Source of the DNA: Erwinia_E haradaeae_B
Lineage (GTDB): Bacteria; Pseudomonadota; Gammaproteobacteria; Enterobacterales; Enterobacteriaceae
Direction of reading: 5' to 3'
Length of the DNA: 64,000 nt
NCBI RefSeq assembly: GCF_900698985.1
Contig: NZ_LR217730.1
Location: 744,001-808,000 of the forward strand
Below are positions 53,447-63,858 of this stretch, piece after piece. A program made the translations under genes and the position numbers. Under the pieces are notes generated by a model. It was not told the DNA's origin, ran no database searches, and saw nothing but the letters and a program-made list of their open reading frames with translations. Position 1 is the first letter of the stretch; every line of letters begins with the position of its first letter.

Positions 53447-54646
53447 ATGATTATTCAACCACGAATTCGTGGATTTATATGTGTAACATCTCACCCTGAA
53501 GGTTGCAAATATAATGTAAAGCAACAAATAAAGTATGTTTTGTCTCATGGCTCTATTGATTCCGGACCTAAAAAAGCATTAATCATTGGCTCTTCAACAG
53601 GGTATGGATTAGCCGCTCGGATTGTTTCCGCTTTTACCTACTCGGCAAGCACATTAGGGGTCTTCTTAGAGCGCCCAGGTACACAAAATAAACCAGGGAG
53701 CGCTGGTTGGTATAATACCGCTGCTTTTGAAGAATTAGCAAATACGGAGGGGTTGTACTCAAAAAGTATTAATGGCGATGCATATTCAGATCTTATGAGA
53801 CAAAAAACTATTAAGCTTATTAAAAAAGATTTGGGACAAGTCGATCTAGTAGTATACAGCCTAGCTAGTTCTCGCTGTGTAGATCCAAAAACTGGTAAAG
53901 TTTATTACGCTACATTAAAACCAATCGGTAAAGTATTCAAAACAAGAGGATTAAATACTGACACAGAAACTGTTATTGATATCTCTTTAGATCCTGCTTC
54001 ACAGAAAGAAATTGATAGCACAATAGTTGTAATGGGTGGAAAAAATTGGCAAATGTGGATTCAAGCATTGATAGAAGCAGATGTACTCGCAAAAGGTGCA
54101 AAAACTATCGCATTTACTTATTTAGGTGAAAAAATTACGCGCGATATCTACTGGAATGGATCAATCGGTGCAGCAAAAAAAGATCTAGATCAATATAGTA
54201 CCAAAATTCGTCAGATGTTAATAACGCATTGCAATGGTGATGCTCGCGTTGCAGTACTAAGAGCAGTAGTAACTCAAGCAAGCTCTGCAATTCCAGTTAT
54301 GCCTCTTTATTTATCTCTACTCTTAAAATTATCAAAAGAACAAGGTACACATGAAGGTTGCATTGAACAAATATATGGATTATATAAAAATAGCTTATAC
54401 AATAATTTACCTATATTAGATGCTATTGGACGTCTAAGAGCGGATTATACAGAGGTTCATCCTGATATTCAAGAAAAAATTATTCAACTTTGGTTTACGG
54501 TGAACAATGAAAATTTGCATGCTATAACTGATTTGATTGGATATAAAAAAGAATTTATGCGCCTATTTGGCTTTGGTTGTAAAAACGTAGATTATAAAGA
54601 AATGATCAATCCCGTTGTAAATATTAAGAACCTTATTCAGATATAG
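53447..54646 (+). CDS. fabV: Enoyl-ACP/trans-2-enoyl-CoA reductase FabV
   Basis: NADH-dependent reductase that completes each fatty-acid elongation round. The 399 residues match the family length of about 400. N-terminal MIIQPRIRGFICVTSHPEGC is the FabV signature. The NADH site reads GSSTGYGLAAR, and the active-site Tyr-x8-Lys is YWNGSIGAAK. GAGG seven bases upstream supports the ATG. FabV replaces or supplements FabI in some gammaproteobacteria; no fabI is in this window, so FabV may be the only enoyl reductase, but that needs the rest of the genome. Confidence 0.97.
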   Translation: MIIQPRIRGFICVTSHPEGCKYNVKQQIKYVLSHGSIDSGPKKALIIGSSTGYGLAARIVSAFTYSASTLGVFLERPGTQNKPGSAGWYNTAAFEELANTEGLYSKSINGDAYSDLMRQKTIKLIKKDLGQVDLVVYSLASSRCVDPKTGKVYYATLKPIGKVFKTRGLNTDTETVIDISLDPASQKEIDSTIVVMGGKNWQMWIQALIEADVLAKGAKTIAFTYLGEKITRDIYWNGSIGAAKKDLDQYSTKIRQMLITHCNGDARVAVLRAVVTQASSAIPVMPLYLSLLLKLSKEQGTHEGCIEQIYGLYKNSLYNNLPILDAIGRLRADYTEVHPDIQEKIIQLWFTVNNENLHAITDLIGYKKEFMRLFGFGCKNVDYKEMINPVVNIKNLIQI

Positions 54647-55170
54647 TTGACTGGGCAAATAAATTAGTTATAATTATTATAAAAATTATCTAACATAATA
54701 AAAGATTTTTGTTAGATTTGAGAAATTCAGGTATTCATATTTTATAAACTAAATCTAAAATTGCTTAAAATTGAAAATATATAAGAAATATATTAATATT
54801 ATTAAATTACATTATATATAAATATATAATAAAAATATTTAGAATATTTATAACAAAAATATTTAAAATATTTTATTATTTTAATGTAAAAAATAAACAA
54901 TTTCAAAAAGTACTAATATACAGATATTTAAGATTTTTTTATTATTAAATAGAGGCAGCGCACGCTAGAATAATAATGCAGTAATAGTGTTTCTATACTA
55001 TAAATATCTTTGTAAAAAAACAATTAAGTACAATTTTTATAAAAATAAAATCATAATTTTGTATTTATTGATTATCTATAAAAATTAATTTTAAATTTTT
55101 TTATAGATAATTTATTCTTTACTAGAATAAAAAAAATCTCTTGGGCCATTTTCATCAACTAGAGAATCAC
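54647..55170. other. Spacer between fabV and ndk
   Basis: About 520 bases, AT-rich, with nothing I can support. Confidence 0.6.
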
Positions 55171-55596
55171 ATGACTATTGAACGTACTTTATCGATTATA
55201 AAACCACATGCAGTAGCAAAAAATATTATTGGTAAAATTTTCTATCGATTAGAATGTGCTAAACTTTTAATTATTGGTTGTAAAATGTTACAATTGACTC
55301 CAACTCAAGCAAGAGAATTTTATATAGCACACCAAGAAAAAATTTTTTTTAAAAATCTTATTCAGTGTATGACTTCAGGTCCATCCATGATTTCTGTTCT
55401 TGAAGGGGAGAATGCTATTTACTCTTATCGTCAGTTAATGGGTGCAACAAACCCGATACATGCCCTTTCTGGTACTATACGAGCAGATTATGCAGATAGC
55501 TTGACTGAGAATGCAATTCATGGTTCTGATTCATCTATATCTGCAGAACGTGAAATCGATTTTTTCTTTAATGTTCATGAGCTGTTTTCAAAATAA
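55171..55596 (+). CDS. ndk: Nucleoside diphosphate kinase
   Basis: Transfers gamma phosphates among nucleoside diphosphates. I start at the ATG at 55171 (141 residues; E. coli 143), giving MTIERTLSIIKPHAVAKN; an in-frame TTG ten codons upstream has no family support. The phosphohistidine is in ENAIHGSDS. GTIRADYADSLTENA-type signature is present (SGTIRADYADSLTENA). It heads the ndk-rlmN-(rodZ)-ispG-hisS series seen in E. coli. Confidence 0.98.
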   Translation: MTIERTLSIIKPHAVAKNIIGKIFYRLECAKLLIIGCKMLQLTPTQAREFYIAHQEKIFFKNLIQCMTSGPSMISVLEGENAIYSYRQLMGATNPIHALSGTIRADYADSLTENAIHGSDSSISAEREIDFFFNVHELFSK

Positions 55597-56052
55597 TATT
55601 CACCATAAAATAGTAAAAAATTAAAAAGTATTGAGTAAAAATATATAGATATGATCTACTCTAAACTTTCTCTCCAATTTTTGGCATAAATTTTTTTCAT
55701 AATATGTAATTAGATCACATATTATATATATATAAGTTTTATTTATTTTTGAACAATTTATACTGATTAATTAAAATGTCTTCTAAAGAGGCTTAATATA
55801 ATCTGATATCTAATAATTTTATCTTATGAAAATAACGCAAAGACTAAATTACTGAAATTGTTTTAGATAACTACTAATAATATAAATTTTTTATGCGTTT
55901 ATTTAGTTGGTTCCTTAAAAAAATTTCACATAATCTTGCTTTTATTATTAGAAAGAACCTCTGCGATAAATGGAATAGCTTATAAATTCTGTATCTTATC
56001 ATTTTATGTGGCGCACCACTCTAACGAATTAACAGAAGGTCAAACACTATTC
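55597..56052. other. Spacer between ndk and rlmN
   Basis: About 450 bases. The rlmN frame remains open back to about 55936 but shows no family similarity before 56065, so I treat this part as non-coding. Confidence 0.55.
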
Positions 56053-57210
56053 ATGCACACACTAATGGTCAGCCCATTATCTACATTACCTATTAATCTA
56101 ATAAAAAAACAGACAAAAATAAATCTATTAGACTTAAATCGTCAACAAATACGTCAATTTTTTATTAGTATAGATGCACCACCATTCTATACTGAGCAAA
56201 TTATGAGATGGATTTATCGATACTATTGTTCTGATTTTTCTCAAATGACGGATATAAAAAAAATACTTCGCATTAAACTCCAAACTATCGCCGAGATCCG
56301 AGCACCCGAAATAACAAAGGAGCAAAAATCATCAGATGGCACAATTAAGTGGGCTATGCAGGTCGGTAATCAAAATATTGAAACAGTGTACATTCCTGAA
56401 AAAGATCGCGGTACATTATGTATATCTTCACAAGTTGGATGTGCATTAGCATGCACATTCTGCTCAACAGCACAACAAGGCTTTAATCGAAACTTACTAG
56501 TATCTGAAATTATTGGTCAAGTATGGCGAGCTGCACAAAGACTCAGCATGAATACTAGCATGCGTCAGCGTCCTTTTACCAATGTGGTCATGATGGGCAT
56601 GGGAGAGCCACTTTTAAATCTTACTAACGTTATATCAGCGATCGAGCTTATGTTAGATGACTCTGGTTTTTGCCTATCTAAAAGACGAGTGACTATCTCG
56701 ACTTCAGGGATAACTCCAGCGATAGACAAGTTATGTAAAAAATTAGATGTTGCATTAGCAATTTCTCTACATGCAGCAGAAAATAAGCTACGTAATCAAA
56801 TTATGCCTATTAATAAAAAGTATAATCTTGAAGATTTACTCACATCAGTGCGGCGTTATATTAGTAGATCTAAAGCTAATCAGGGGAGGGTTACTATTGA
56901 ATATGTCATGTTAGATAAAATTAATGATAAAATAAATCATGCATATGAACTAGCCACCCTTCTTAAAAATACTCCATGTAAAATTAATTTAATTCCATGG
57001 AATCCTTTTCCTGGAGCATCATATAGTCGTAGCTCAAATAGCTGCATTGATCGTTTTTCTAAGATTTTAATGGCGCATGGTTTTACCACTATTGTGCGAA
57101 AAACTCGTGGACAAGATATTAATGCAGCTTGCGGGCAATTAACTGGAAATGTTTTAAACCATACTAAATGTATATTAAAGAATAATATACAAGCTCATAA
57201 AATGGTATGA
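56053..57210 (+). CDS. rlmN: 23S rRNA/tRNA C2-methyladenosine methyltransferase RlmN
   Basis: Radical-SAM enzyme methylating A2503 of 23S rRNA and A37 of several tRNAs. The [4Fe-4S] motif CALACTFC lies within QVGCALACTFCSTAQQGFN. The methylation cysteines are in the GCAL region and NAACGQL. GMGEPLLN and INLIPWNPFPGA are intact. I take the ATG at 56053 with AGAAGG 13 bases upstream; the ATG at 56065 aligns better with the E. coli N-terminus (before INLLDLNRQQ). Length is 385 residues against 384. It is followed by a hairpin and then a broken rodZ. Confidence 0.97.
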   Translation: MHTLMVSPLSTLPINLIKKQTKINLLDLNRQQIRQFFISIDAPPFYTEQIMRWIYRYYCSDFSQMTDIKKILRIKLQTIAEIRAPEITKEQKSSDGTIKWAMQVGNQNIETVYIPEKDRGTLCISSQVGCALACTFCSTAQQGFNRNLLVSEIIGQVWRAAQRLSMNTSMRQRPFTNVVMMGMGEPLLNLTNVISAIELMLDDSGFCLSKRRVTISTSGITPAIDKLCKKLDVALAISLHAAENKLRNQIMPINKKYNLEDLLTSVRRYISRSKANQGRVTIEYVMLDKINDKINHAYELATLLKNTPCKINLIPWNPFPGASYSRSSNSCIDRFSKILMAHGFTTIVRKTRGQDINAACGQLTGNVLNHTKCILKNNIQAHKMV

Positions 57211-58107
57211 TGAATACTAATATCGCTTTCTATAAATCTAAGCTCCATCTTCAAGTGAGCTTAGAATATATAAATACTAGTACTAAATTTTTCCAATACA
57301 ATAAACTTAAAATTAACATTTTATATTTATATATAAACACTACTCTAGTGAAAGATAGTTATTTCTTGAATCACTAATAGCTTAAAGACTTTATTAAGAA
57401 CATTCAGTTACATTTAACCTCTAGTTTAAGAGACGAAACAAATAAAAAGTATTCTCATATAATCTAAATTATTCGTATCTAATCTAGTATAAAATGGATT
57501 CCTAATAATTTTATAGAAAAAGAATTAATATAAAAAAATTTACTATAGCACAATTTTACTATTACTATTATAAAGTATATATCTTCCTCACTTCAGCATA
57601 CATTTACTACATATTTAAAATATATCACATCGATCTAAAACTTAACAATCATAAACAGCACTTCTCTGTATCAGAGAAAACACAATGCACTTAAACAGTT
57701 ACTGACTGTATAAACATCTTGACAAATCTTATTAAAATAAGTCACCCCGGTGCAATATATATCTCTAATAATATTTAGACCTTTAAAAAAAACTACACGT
57801 ACTTATTCATTATAAAAGGATAAAAATATATTATACTATAAAGTACAACATGCATTTTTATCCAAATTATATATATTTACGCTAACCCAAAACGTCAAGT
57901 TAATTCATGTATAAATACTAAAGGATCCTTTATTATTGATGTATAAAATCTATAGCAATATTAATCTTTTATTTTAGTAAAAAAAATAAGAGATCACAGA
58001 TTGTATCTGATGCGCAAACTGACGTAATTTTTTTATTATCAACATAATAGCAGAATGCTTAACTCATGAAGACCAACAACACTCATAATATATAAACAAT
58101 CATTTTA
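57211..58107. other. Spacer between rlmN and the rodZ remnant
   Basis: About 900 bases with a terminator-like hairpin at its start and nothing else I can support. Confidence 0.55.
57237..57265 (+). terminator. Hairpin after rlmN, possible terminator
   Basis: TCTAAGCTC (57237-57245) pairs perfectly with GAGCTTAGA (57257-57265), loop 11 bases, 26 bases after the stop. No U-run follows. Confidence 0.5.
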
Positions 58108-58404
58108 ATAAAAGAGCATCTACGTAGTGCCTGTGAAAACCTAGAATTTACTTAACAACATATTTCTGAACGTTTTTGCTTAAAAATATATGTAATTCGA
58201 GAAATTTAAGATAATAATATACTTGTCTCACTAGTACTAATTTTTTATCCAGGTTATATTAGATCCTGTGTTCGCCTAGTTCGCTTCCCTGAAAAGGAAT
58301 GGATGTCTGTAATAGACCAGCGATCTTCAATAAAAAATTCACATATTTCAGTAACGAAAAACTATTATGCAGATAAGGATATTAAAGAAAGAAAAAATTA
58401 TTAA
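58108..58404 (+). pseudogene. rodZ: Broken rodZ, N-terminal HTH part only
   Basis: Remnant of the cytoskeletal protein that links MreB to the cell-wall machinery. One continuous frame reads LRSACENLEFT*QHISERFCLKIYVIREI*, then YPGYIRSCVRLVRFPEKEW. E. coli RodZ reads [30 protein letters not shown], then LRGYIRSYARLVHIPEEEL, at the same spacing. Two in-frame stops (CAG to TAA at 58153, and GAA to TAA near 58207) kill it, and no start codon, transmembrane segment or periplasmic domain remains. It sits exactly between rlmN and ispG, the E. coli position. Confidence 0.93.
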
Positions 58405-59122
58405 TAATTTATACATGACTAACAATGTCTTGTGTTATAGCAACAATTATTATTTTTTTAAAAAAAATCACATAAATTTTTAAGATAATCTGCTCTTCAA
58501 TAAATAATCGACGTGCAGAAATTGCAGTCAATAATTATTAAGTGAAAAACTATGGATCAACCTGAAGTAGATTAATGTAACCTCTAATGATATTATATGT
58601 AGATATAGAGATAAATTCTAAAATCCTTATCTCTCTGTTGTTAGAAATTAATGATCTTCCATATATCATAGTTAAATGTTATATCAATTATAAAAAATAA
58701 TACTTGATTATTTATATGCTATATCATAAGTACTTTTTCTATACAGCATAACCGAAAAGAAGTAGCAATTCTAATCTATAGGCTGTAATTTTTCTAGAAA
58801 ACACAACTTGATTTTCATTAATGATAAATCAAATTACAAACCATGCCTCATGTATCTTTGTTATCACTACATACAGATAAAAGGCTTTCCATCTGATAAT
58901 ATATATAACTATCTAAAGAAAAATTTAGAATTTAATAAAAATATACTCTGCATATATATTAATACAGTACTGGTTAAGAATTATATATTAAATTTTCAGC
59001 AAAAATTAGCATGAAAATTATTAAGTATAGTATATATACTACTATATAAAACAATGTATCGGTTTAATCTTTATTAAATTCATATACATCTTTCTCACGT
59101 GATAAGTAACTGTGGAAAAACC
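58405..59122. other. Spacer between rodZ remnant and ispG
   Basis: About 720 bases that would hold the rest of rodZ. A 68-codon frame at 58808-59014 has a faint resemblance to the RodZ C-terminus (IQIKGFPSDN against QIQYQGKPVDL) but not enough to annotate. Confidence 0.5.
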
Positions 59123-60247
59123 ATGTCCCATGTCAAACACATTACACGGCGTCAGTCAACACGCATTTATGTTGGTAAAGTCCCCGTGGGTAACAATGCG
59201 CCAATTACTATTCAATCTATGACAAATACCTGTACAACTAATATTCCAGCAACTGTTAATCAAATAAAAGCCCTAGAACGTATCGGTGTTGATATTGTGA
59301 GAATCTCAGTGCCTACAATAGAGTCTGCAGAAGCCATTCGTTTAATAAAAAAACAAGTTAATGTTCCAATAGTTGCAGATATTCATTTTGACTATCGAAT
59401 TGCTTTAAAAGTTGCTGAATATGGTGCAGATTGCCTACGTATTAATCCAGGTAATATTGGAAATCAATCACGTATTCGTTCTGTTGTGGAATGCGCTCGA
59501 TATCATAATATTCCTATTAGAATTGGAATAAACAGTGGATCACTAGAAAAAAATTTACAAAAAAAATATAAAGAACCCACTCCGCAAGCATTACTAGAAT
59601 CCGCTTTACGTCAAATTGAATATTTAGATAAATTAAGCTTTAATTTATTTAAAGTTAGTGTAAAATCATCTGATGTTTTTATTGCTATAGAATCATATCG
59701 TCTCTTAGCAAAACAGATTCAGCAACCTATTCATGTAGGTATTACAGAATCTGGTGGCGCACGGGCTGGCGCAGTAAAATCAGCCATTGCTATTGGATCT
59801 CTTTTACTAGAAGGTATTGGGGATACGCTACGTATCTCTCTAGCAGCTGATCCTCTAGAAGAAGTTAAAGTTGGATTTGATATACTAAGGTCCTTACGTA
59901 TTCGTCCACGTGGCATTAATTTTATTGCATGTCCAACTTGTTCACGACAAGAATTTGATGTAATTAGCATAATCAATACCTTAGAAGAGCGCTTGTCAGA
60001 TATTCTAACGCCAATGGATGTCGCTATTATAGGGTGTATGGTAAATGGCCCTGGTGAAGCTAAATTCGCAACTATAGCGGTATCTGGTAGAAAAAAAAGT
60101 AGCAGCCTATATGAGGATGGTATTCAATTACATGAGCGTTTGGATAATCAAACGATCGTCGACCAACTTGAGAAACATATTCGACGTAAAGCGCATAAAA
60201 TTAATACTACTCATCATATTGATATAAAAACAATTACGAATCTATAA
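59123..60247 (+). CDS. ispG: 4-hydroxy-3-methylbut-2-en-1-yl diphosphate synthase
   Basis: [4Fe-4S] enzyme of the MEP pathway that forms HMBPP, the substrate of IspH. I start at the ATG at 59123 (374 residues; E. coli 372), giving MSHVKHITRRQSTRIYVG; a GTG eight codons upstream is unsupported. The TIM barrel shows ADIHFDYRIALKVAEYG and RINPGNIGN. Cluster ligands are CPTC in FIACPTCSRQEFD and the Cys in IIGCMVNGPGEA. It lies 161 bases before hisS, as in E. coli. Confidence 0.98.
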   Translation: MSHVKHITRRQSTRIYVGKVPVGNNAPITIQSMTNTCTTNIPATVNQIKALERIGVDIVRISVPTIESAEAIRLIKKQVNVPIVADIHFDYRIALKVAEYGADCLRINPGNIGNQSRIRSVVECARYHNIPIRIGINSGSLEKNLQKKYKEPTPQALLESALRQIEYLDKLSFNLFKVSVKSSDVFIAIESYRLLAKQIQQPIHVGITESGGARAGAVKSAIAIGSLLLEGIGDTLRISLAADPLEEVKVGFDILRSLRIRPRGINFIACPTCSRQEFDVISIINTLEERLSDILTPMDVAIIGCMVNGPGEAKFATIAVSGRKKSSSLYEDGIQLHERLDNQTIVDQLEKHIRRKAHKINTTHHIDIKTITNL

Positions 60248-60408
60248 AATAAAACAATTTTTACTGTTACTAAACATAAAAATAACACAAGATAAAAAAG
60301 AAATAACTGAAAAAATAAATAATAAAATTAAAGACTCATCTTCAATAGATGATCTTAATTAAATAAACTGATATCATTTAAAGTTTATATTTTAAGAGAA
60401 TATATGTA

Positions 60409-61710
60409 GTGACAAAAATAATACAAGCAATTCGTGGTATGAACGATTTATTACCCGATGACGTTTCTCTCTATCAACATGTAGAAGCAGTTCTTATTAA
60501 AATATTTTTAAATTATGGTTTTAGTGAAATTCGAACTCCAATTATCGAATGTACACCTTTATTTAAACGTGCCATTGGCGAAGGTACTGACATTATTAAT
60601 AAAGAAATGTACAACTTTCATGATCGTCATAGTAAAGAAATAACATTACGCCCAGAAGGAACTGCTGGCTGTGTGCGCGCAGGAATTGAGCATGGTCTTT
60701 TGTATAATCAAGAGCAACGGTTATGGTATATGGGTCCTATGTTTCGCTATGAACGTCCACAAAAAGGTCGATACAGACAATTTTACCAAATCGGCTCTGA
60801 AGTGTTTGGATTAAAAGGCCCAGATATTGACGCAGAAATTATCATCATGACCGCTCGATGTTGGCGATTGCTAGGTATAGATAATCATGTTCGATTAGAA
60901 CTAAATTCTATAGGCTCAATAGAAACGCGAAAAAATTATCACCATACACTAGTAAAGATGCTGAAAAAAAATATTAACATACTAGATAACGACTCAAAAC
61001 GTCGCATATATTCTAATCCAATGCGAATACTGGATAGCAAAAATCCCTCTATACAAGCATTACTTGACAATATACCACCACTTGTAGATTATCTAGATGA
61101 TGCATCACGCGAACACTTTAGTGAGCTATGTCATTTATTAGATCTTGCAGATATTTCTTATCATGTCAATCAGCGTCTTGTACGTGGTCTAGACTACTAT
61201 AATAACACGGTTTTTGAGTGGATTACGAATAGCCTTGGTTCTCAAGGTACGATATGTTCTGGTGGACGATATGATTGTTTAGTTAAACTATTAGGTGGGC
61301 CTGATATTCCCGCTGTTGGTTGTGCTATTGGGCTAGAGCGCTTAATATTACTTGTTGGGTCAGTTTACCCTCTATTAAAAACCAAAAAAATTGTTGATAT
61401 CTATCTTATATCTTCAGGTCAAGGCACAAAACATTCTATGTTGACTTTTTCTGAACATCTCCGAGATCAACTACCAGAATTTAAAATAATGAATCATTTT
61501 GGTGGCGGAAACTTTAGCGCCCAATTTTCTAAAGCAAATAAATTATCTGCACGCTTTGTTGTAGCTTTAGGTGAAAATGAAATTGCACATCATCAATGCA
61601 TTATTAAAGATTTATGTAATGGAATTCAAAAAACAATATCTCAATGTCATGCCGCTGATACACTGCGAGCACTGTTAACTAATACACTAGAAGAAAAATA
61701 TAAGATTTAA
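60409..61710 (+). CDS. hisS: Histidyl-tRNA synthetase
   Basis: Class II synthetase charging tRNA-His. It starts with GTG (AAGAGA about ten bases upstream), reading (M)TKIIQAIRGMNDLLP. The 433 residues compare with 424 in E. coli. Motif 2 is GPMFRYERPQKGRYRQFYQ, the histidine-binding loop is LVRGLDYYNNTVFEW, and motif 3 is VGCAIGLERL. The C-terminal anticodon domain ends with a short extension. In E. coli yfgM-bamB-der follow; none is adjacent here. Confidence 0.98.
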   Translation: MTKIIQAIRGMNDLLPDDVSLYQHVEAVLIKIFLNYGFSEIRTPIIECTPLFKRAIGEGTDIINKEMYNFHDRHSKEITLRPEGTAGCVRAGIEHGLLYNQEQRLWYMGPMFRYERPQKGRYRQFYQIGSEVFGLKGPDIDAEIIIMTARCWRLLGIDNHVRLELNSIGSIETRKNYHHTLVKMLKKNINILDNDSKRRIYSNPMRILDSKNPSIQALLDNIPPLVDYLDDASREHFSELCHLLDLADISYHVNQRLVRGLDYYNNTVFEWITNSLGSQGTICSGGRYDCLVKLLGGPDIPAVGCAIGLERLILLVGSVYPLLKTKKIVDIYLISSGQGTKHSMLTFSEHLRDQLPEFKIMNHFGGGNFSAQFSKANKLSARFVVALGENEIAHHQCIIKDLCNGIQKTISQCHAADTLRALLTNTLEEKYKI

Positions 61711-63668
61711 GGTAAATCCAGTTTAAAATAGACTATTATTGTAATCAATATCATAGGAAAAAACAATTTTTATAAAATTATTAGTTAATTTTTTCATCTA
61801 ACCTGACAAATATATCATATATATGATAAGATTTGTTCATCTGCACCTAAAAATATTTATATATTATAATATTCAAAGTGTTATATAGAAAATTTATAAA
61901 TACTACTAAAATAATTAACTTATCTATTGTATATATAACAATCTATTAATGCTCAGGATAAATGTAATATTCAAAGAAAAATCATTATAGCACTTTAAAA
62001 AATCATTATCTTTTTATGTGTTATAAAATCATCGCATATAAAATCTAACCTTATACACTCTAAGTATCTTACTGAATCATATTGTGCATAGCGATATTAG
62101 ATAGTATTGATATTTGTAAAATACTTGTAATATTTTTAATATCACATAAAAACTATCTATTAGTAAATCTTAAAATATATACAATCATAATCTTCTATAA
62201 TTTTTTCGTACTATATATTAACTTATCTAAATTATTTTGTGTATTCTGATTTTAAACTCTAGTTTATCTTACCTATATTTATAATCTATGATGAAATTAT
62301 TTTGAGGTTCTTTTTTTTCACAACAAAATTATGTTAGAGTTAAAAATCTAATATAATTTGGTTGTGAACCGTTTATTTAAGATAAAAAAATCTTTAAAAA
62401 ATATAATACTTTATCAAAAAAATATGCATATACTATATGCATAAAATGCATTTTATACACTCATTAATAATAATAGTCGCTTCAATCAAAAGATTATCAT
62501 TGATTCAAACAAGTACACTATATATAATATTTAAAAGCATCTTAATAAATAGTATACTTAATAAACATAAAAAATCAATAAATGCACATAACACATCTTC
62601 TCTTGTAATCTACACAATAGTTATGCTCTAAAAATAATTAGTAAAAGAAATTGATATATAGTGATCTTATAACTTAAATATGTAAAATGTTTTATATATA
62701 TGTTATAATTAAAATTTAATTCATAAACTATTCTACAATAATTATAATATAGTAACAGATAATCACAACCATACTTATGCGTAAAGATAAATATGATTAA
62801 AGTATAATAATGGTATATTTAAGAACATTATATATAAAGTTTTACGCATTAATTTTTATGTCAGATAAAAAACAGATAGCAGCATTGATAGTTAAAAGAT
62901 AATATCTTTATCAAATATTATTAATAATCTTAATATATAAAGATTATGTTATTTTAACAACACATGATAATTCTTATTATTTATTATATTATTATAATAA
63001 ATTAAATATTTTAAACTGCTTAGTAAATTTATAAAAAAAATTACTAAAAAATTTATAGAATATCTCTGATAATCATAAAAAGATACAATATACTCTACTA
63101 ATATATTAAAGATTAGCCTATGATAGATAAAATTCTTTAACTCTAAGCATAACAACATGAACATTAATATCTTCTCGATACATCAAAAATCATTCATTCA
63201 CTTGAGGGGAACCTCACAGGAATCACTAAAACACAAATGATACTGGCCTATTAAGATAATCAAAGTAAGTTATTATTTTATACATTAAATTTTAAGCAAA
63301 ACTTAGTATATAAATTAACCAGTTACTGATCGTGCGAAAAGTCCTTTAAAATTCCAAAATTACATTACTAAAGGCAACTGACATATTACGTTTATTTTTC
63401 GTTCTACTTTAACGTTAATGATGAGTAATACATAAAAGACTCAACCTGATAAATTTTATATTCTTCCTTCTATCGGTTAAAAACAAAATATCAGTAATTA
63501 CGTAATAAAAATTTTACTTATTCAAGTCCTATATTTAACTTCAGAAAAAAATATCAAAAAAAATATATGCATAAAAATATTATACTGTTCAGACTCTAAA
63601 ACAACAGACTGCACAACAAACTTATTATATAATATATATTTACGTTTATATTACAAGGAGAAACATTG
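61711..63668. other. Spacer between hisS and rpmF
   Basis: About 1.96 kb. No trace of yfgM or bamB. It contains a long hairpin at 62306-62370. Between 63296 and 63400 there is a weak, frameshifted resemblance to YceD (AKLSI against AKVTV; CEKSF against CGKPF), in the place where yceD precedes rpmF in E. coli. AAGGAG lies before rpmF. Confidence 0.5.
62306..62370. repeat. Long stem-loop, 20-position stem
   Basis: Arms 62319-62338 and 62347-62366 pair at 19 of 20 positions (one G-U), with an eight-base loop. An outer GGTT / AACC (62306-62309 and 62367-62370) closes it across a T8-containing bulge. No neighbouring gene explains it. Confidence 0.8.
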
Positions 63669-63839
63669 ATGGCCGTACAACAAAATAAACCTACACGTTC
63701 TAAAAGAGGCATGCGTCGTTCTCATGATACCTTAACTGAGCCTAAACTTTCCATAGATAAACTATCCAAAGAAACACATCGTCGCCATCATGTCACTTTT
63801 GATGGTTATTACTGCGGAAAAAAAATTATCTTTAAGTAA
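63669..63839 (+). CDS. rpmF: 50S ribosomal protein L32
   Basis: Small large-subunit protein. The 56 residues (E. coli 57) begin MAVQQNKPTRSKRGMRRSHD, the family signature, and end with RRHHVTFDGYYCGKKIIFK. AAGGAG eight bases before the ATG supports the start. In E. coli it lies in yceD-rpmF-plsX-fabH; here it survives intact between a possible yceD remnant and a broken plsX. Confidence 0.98.
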   Translation: MAVQQNKPTRSKRGMRRSHDTLTEPKLSIDKLSKETHRRHHVTFDGYYCGKKIIFK

Positions 63840-63858
63840 TTCTACTTTTTAAAATATA

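Noticed and set aside
58808..59014. 68-codon frame before ispG
   Set aside because: Faint similarity to the RodZ C-terminus only; not enough to annotate.
62437..62631. 64-codon hydrophobic frame between hisS and rpmF
   Set aside because: Low-complexity composition, no Shine-Dalgarno and no recognisable family.
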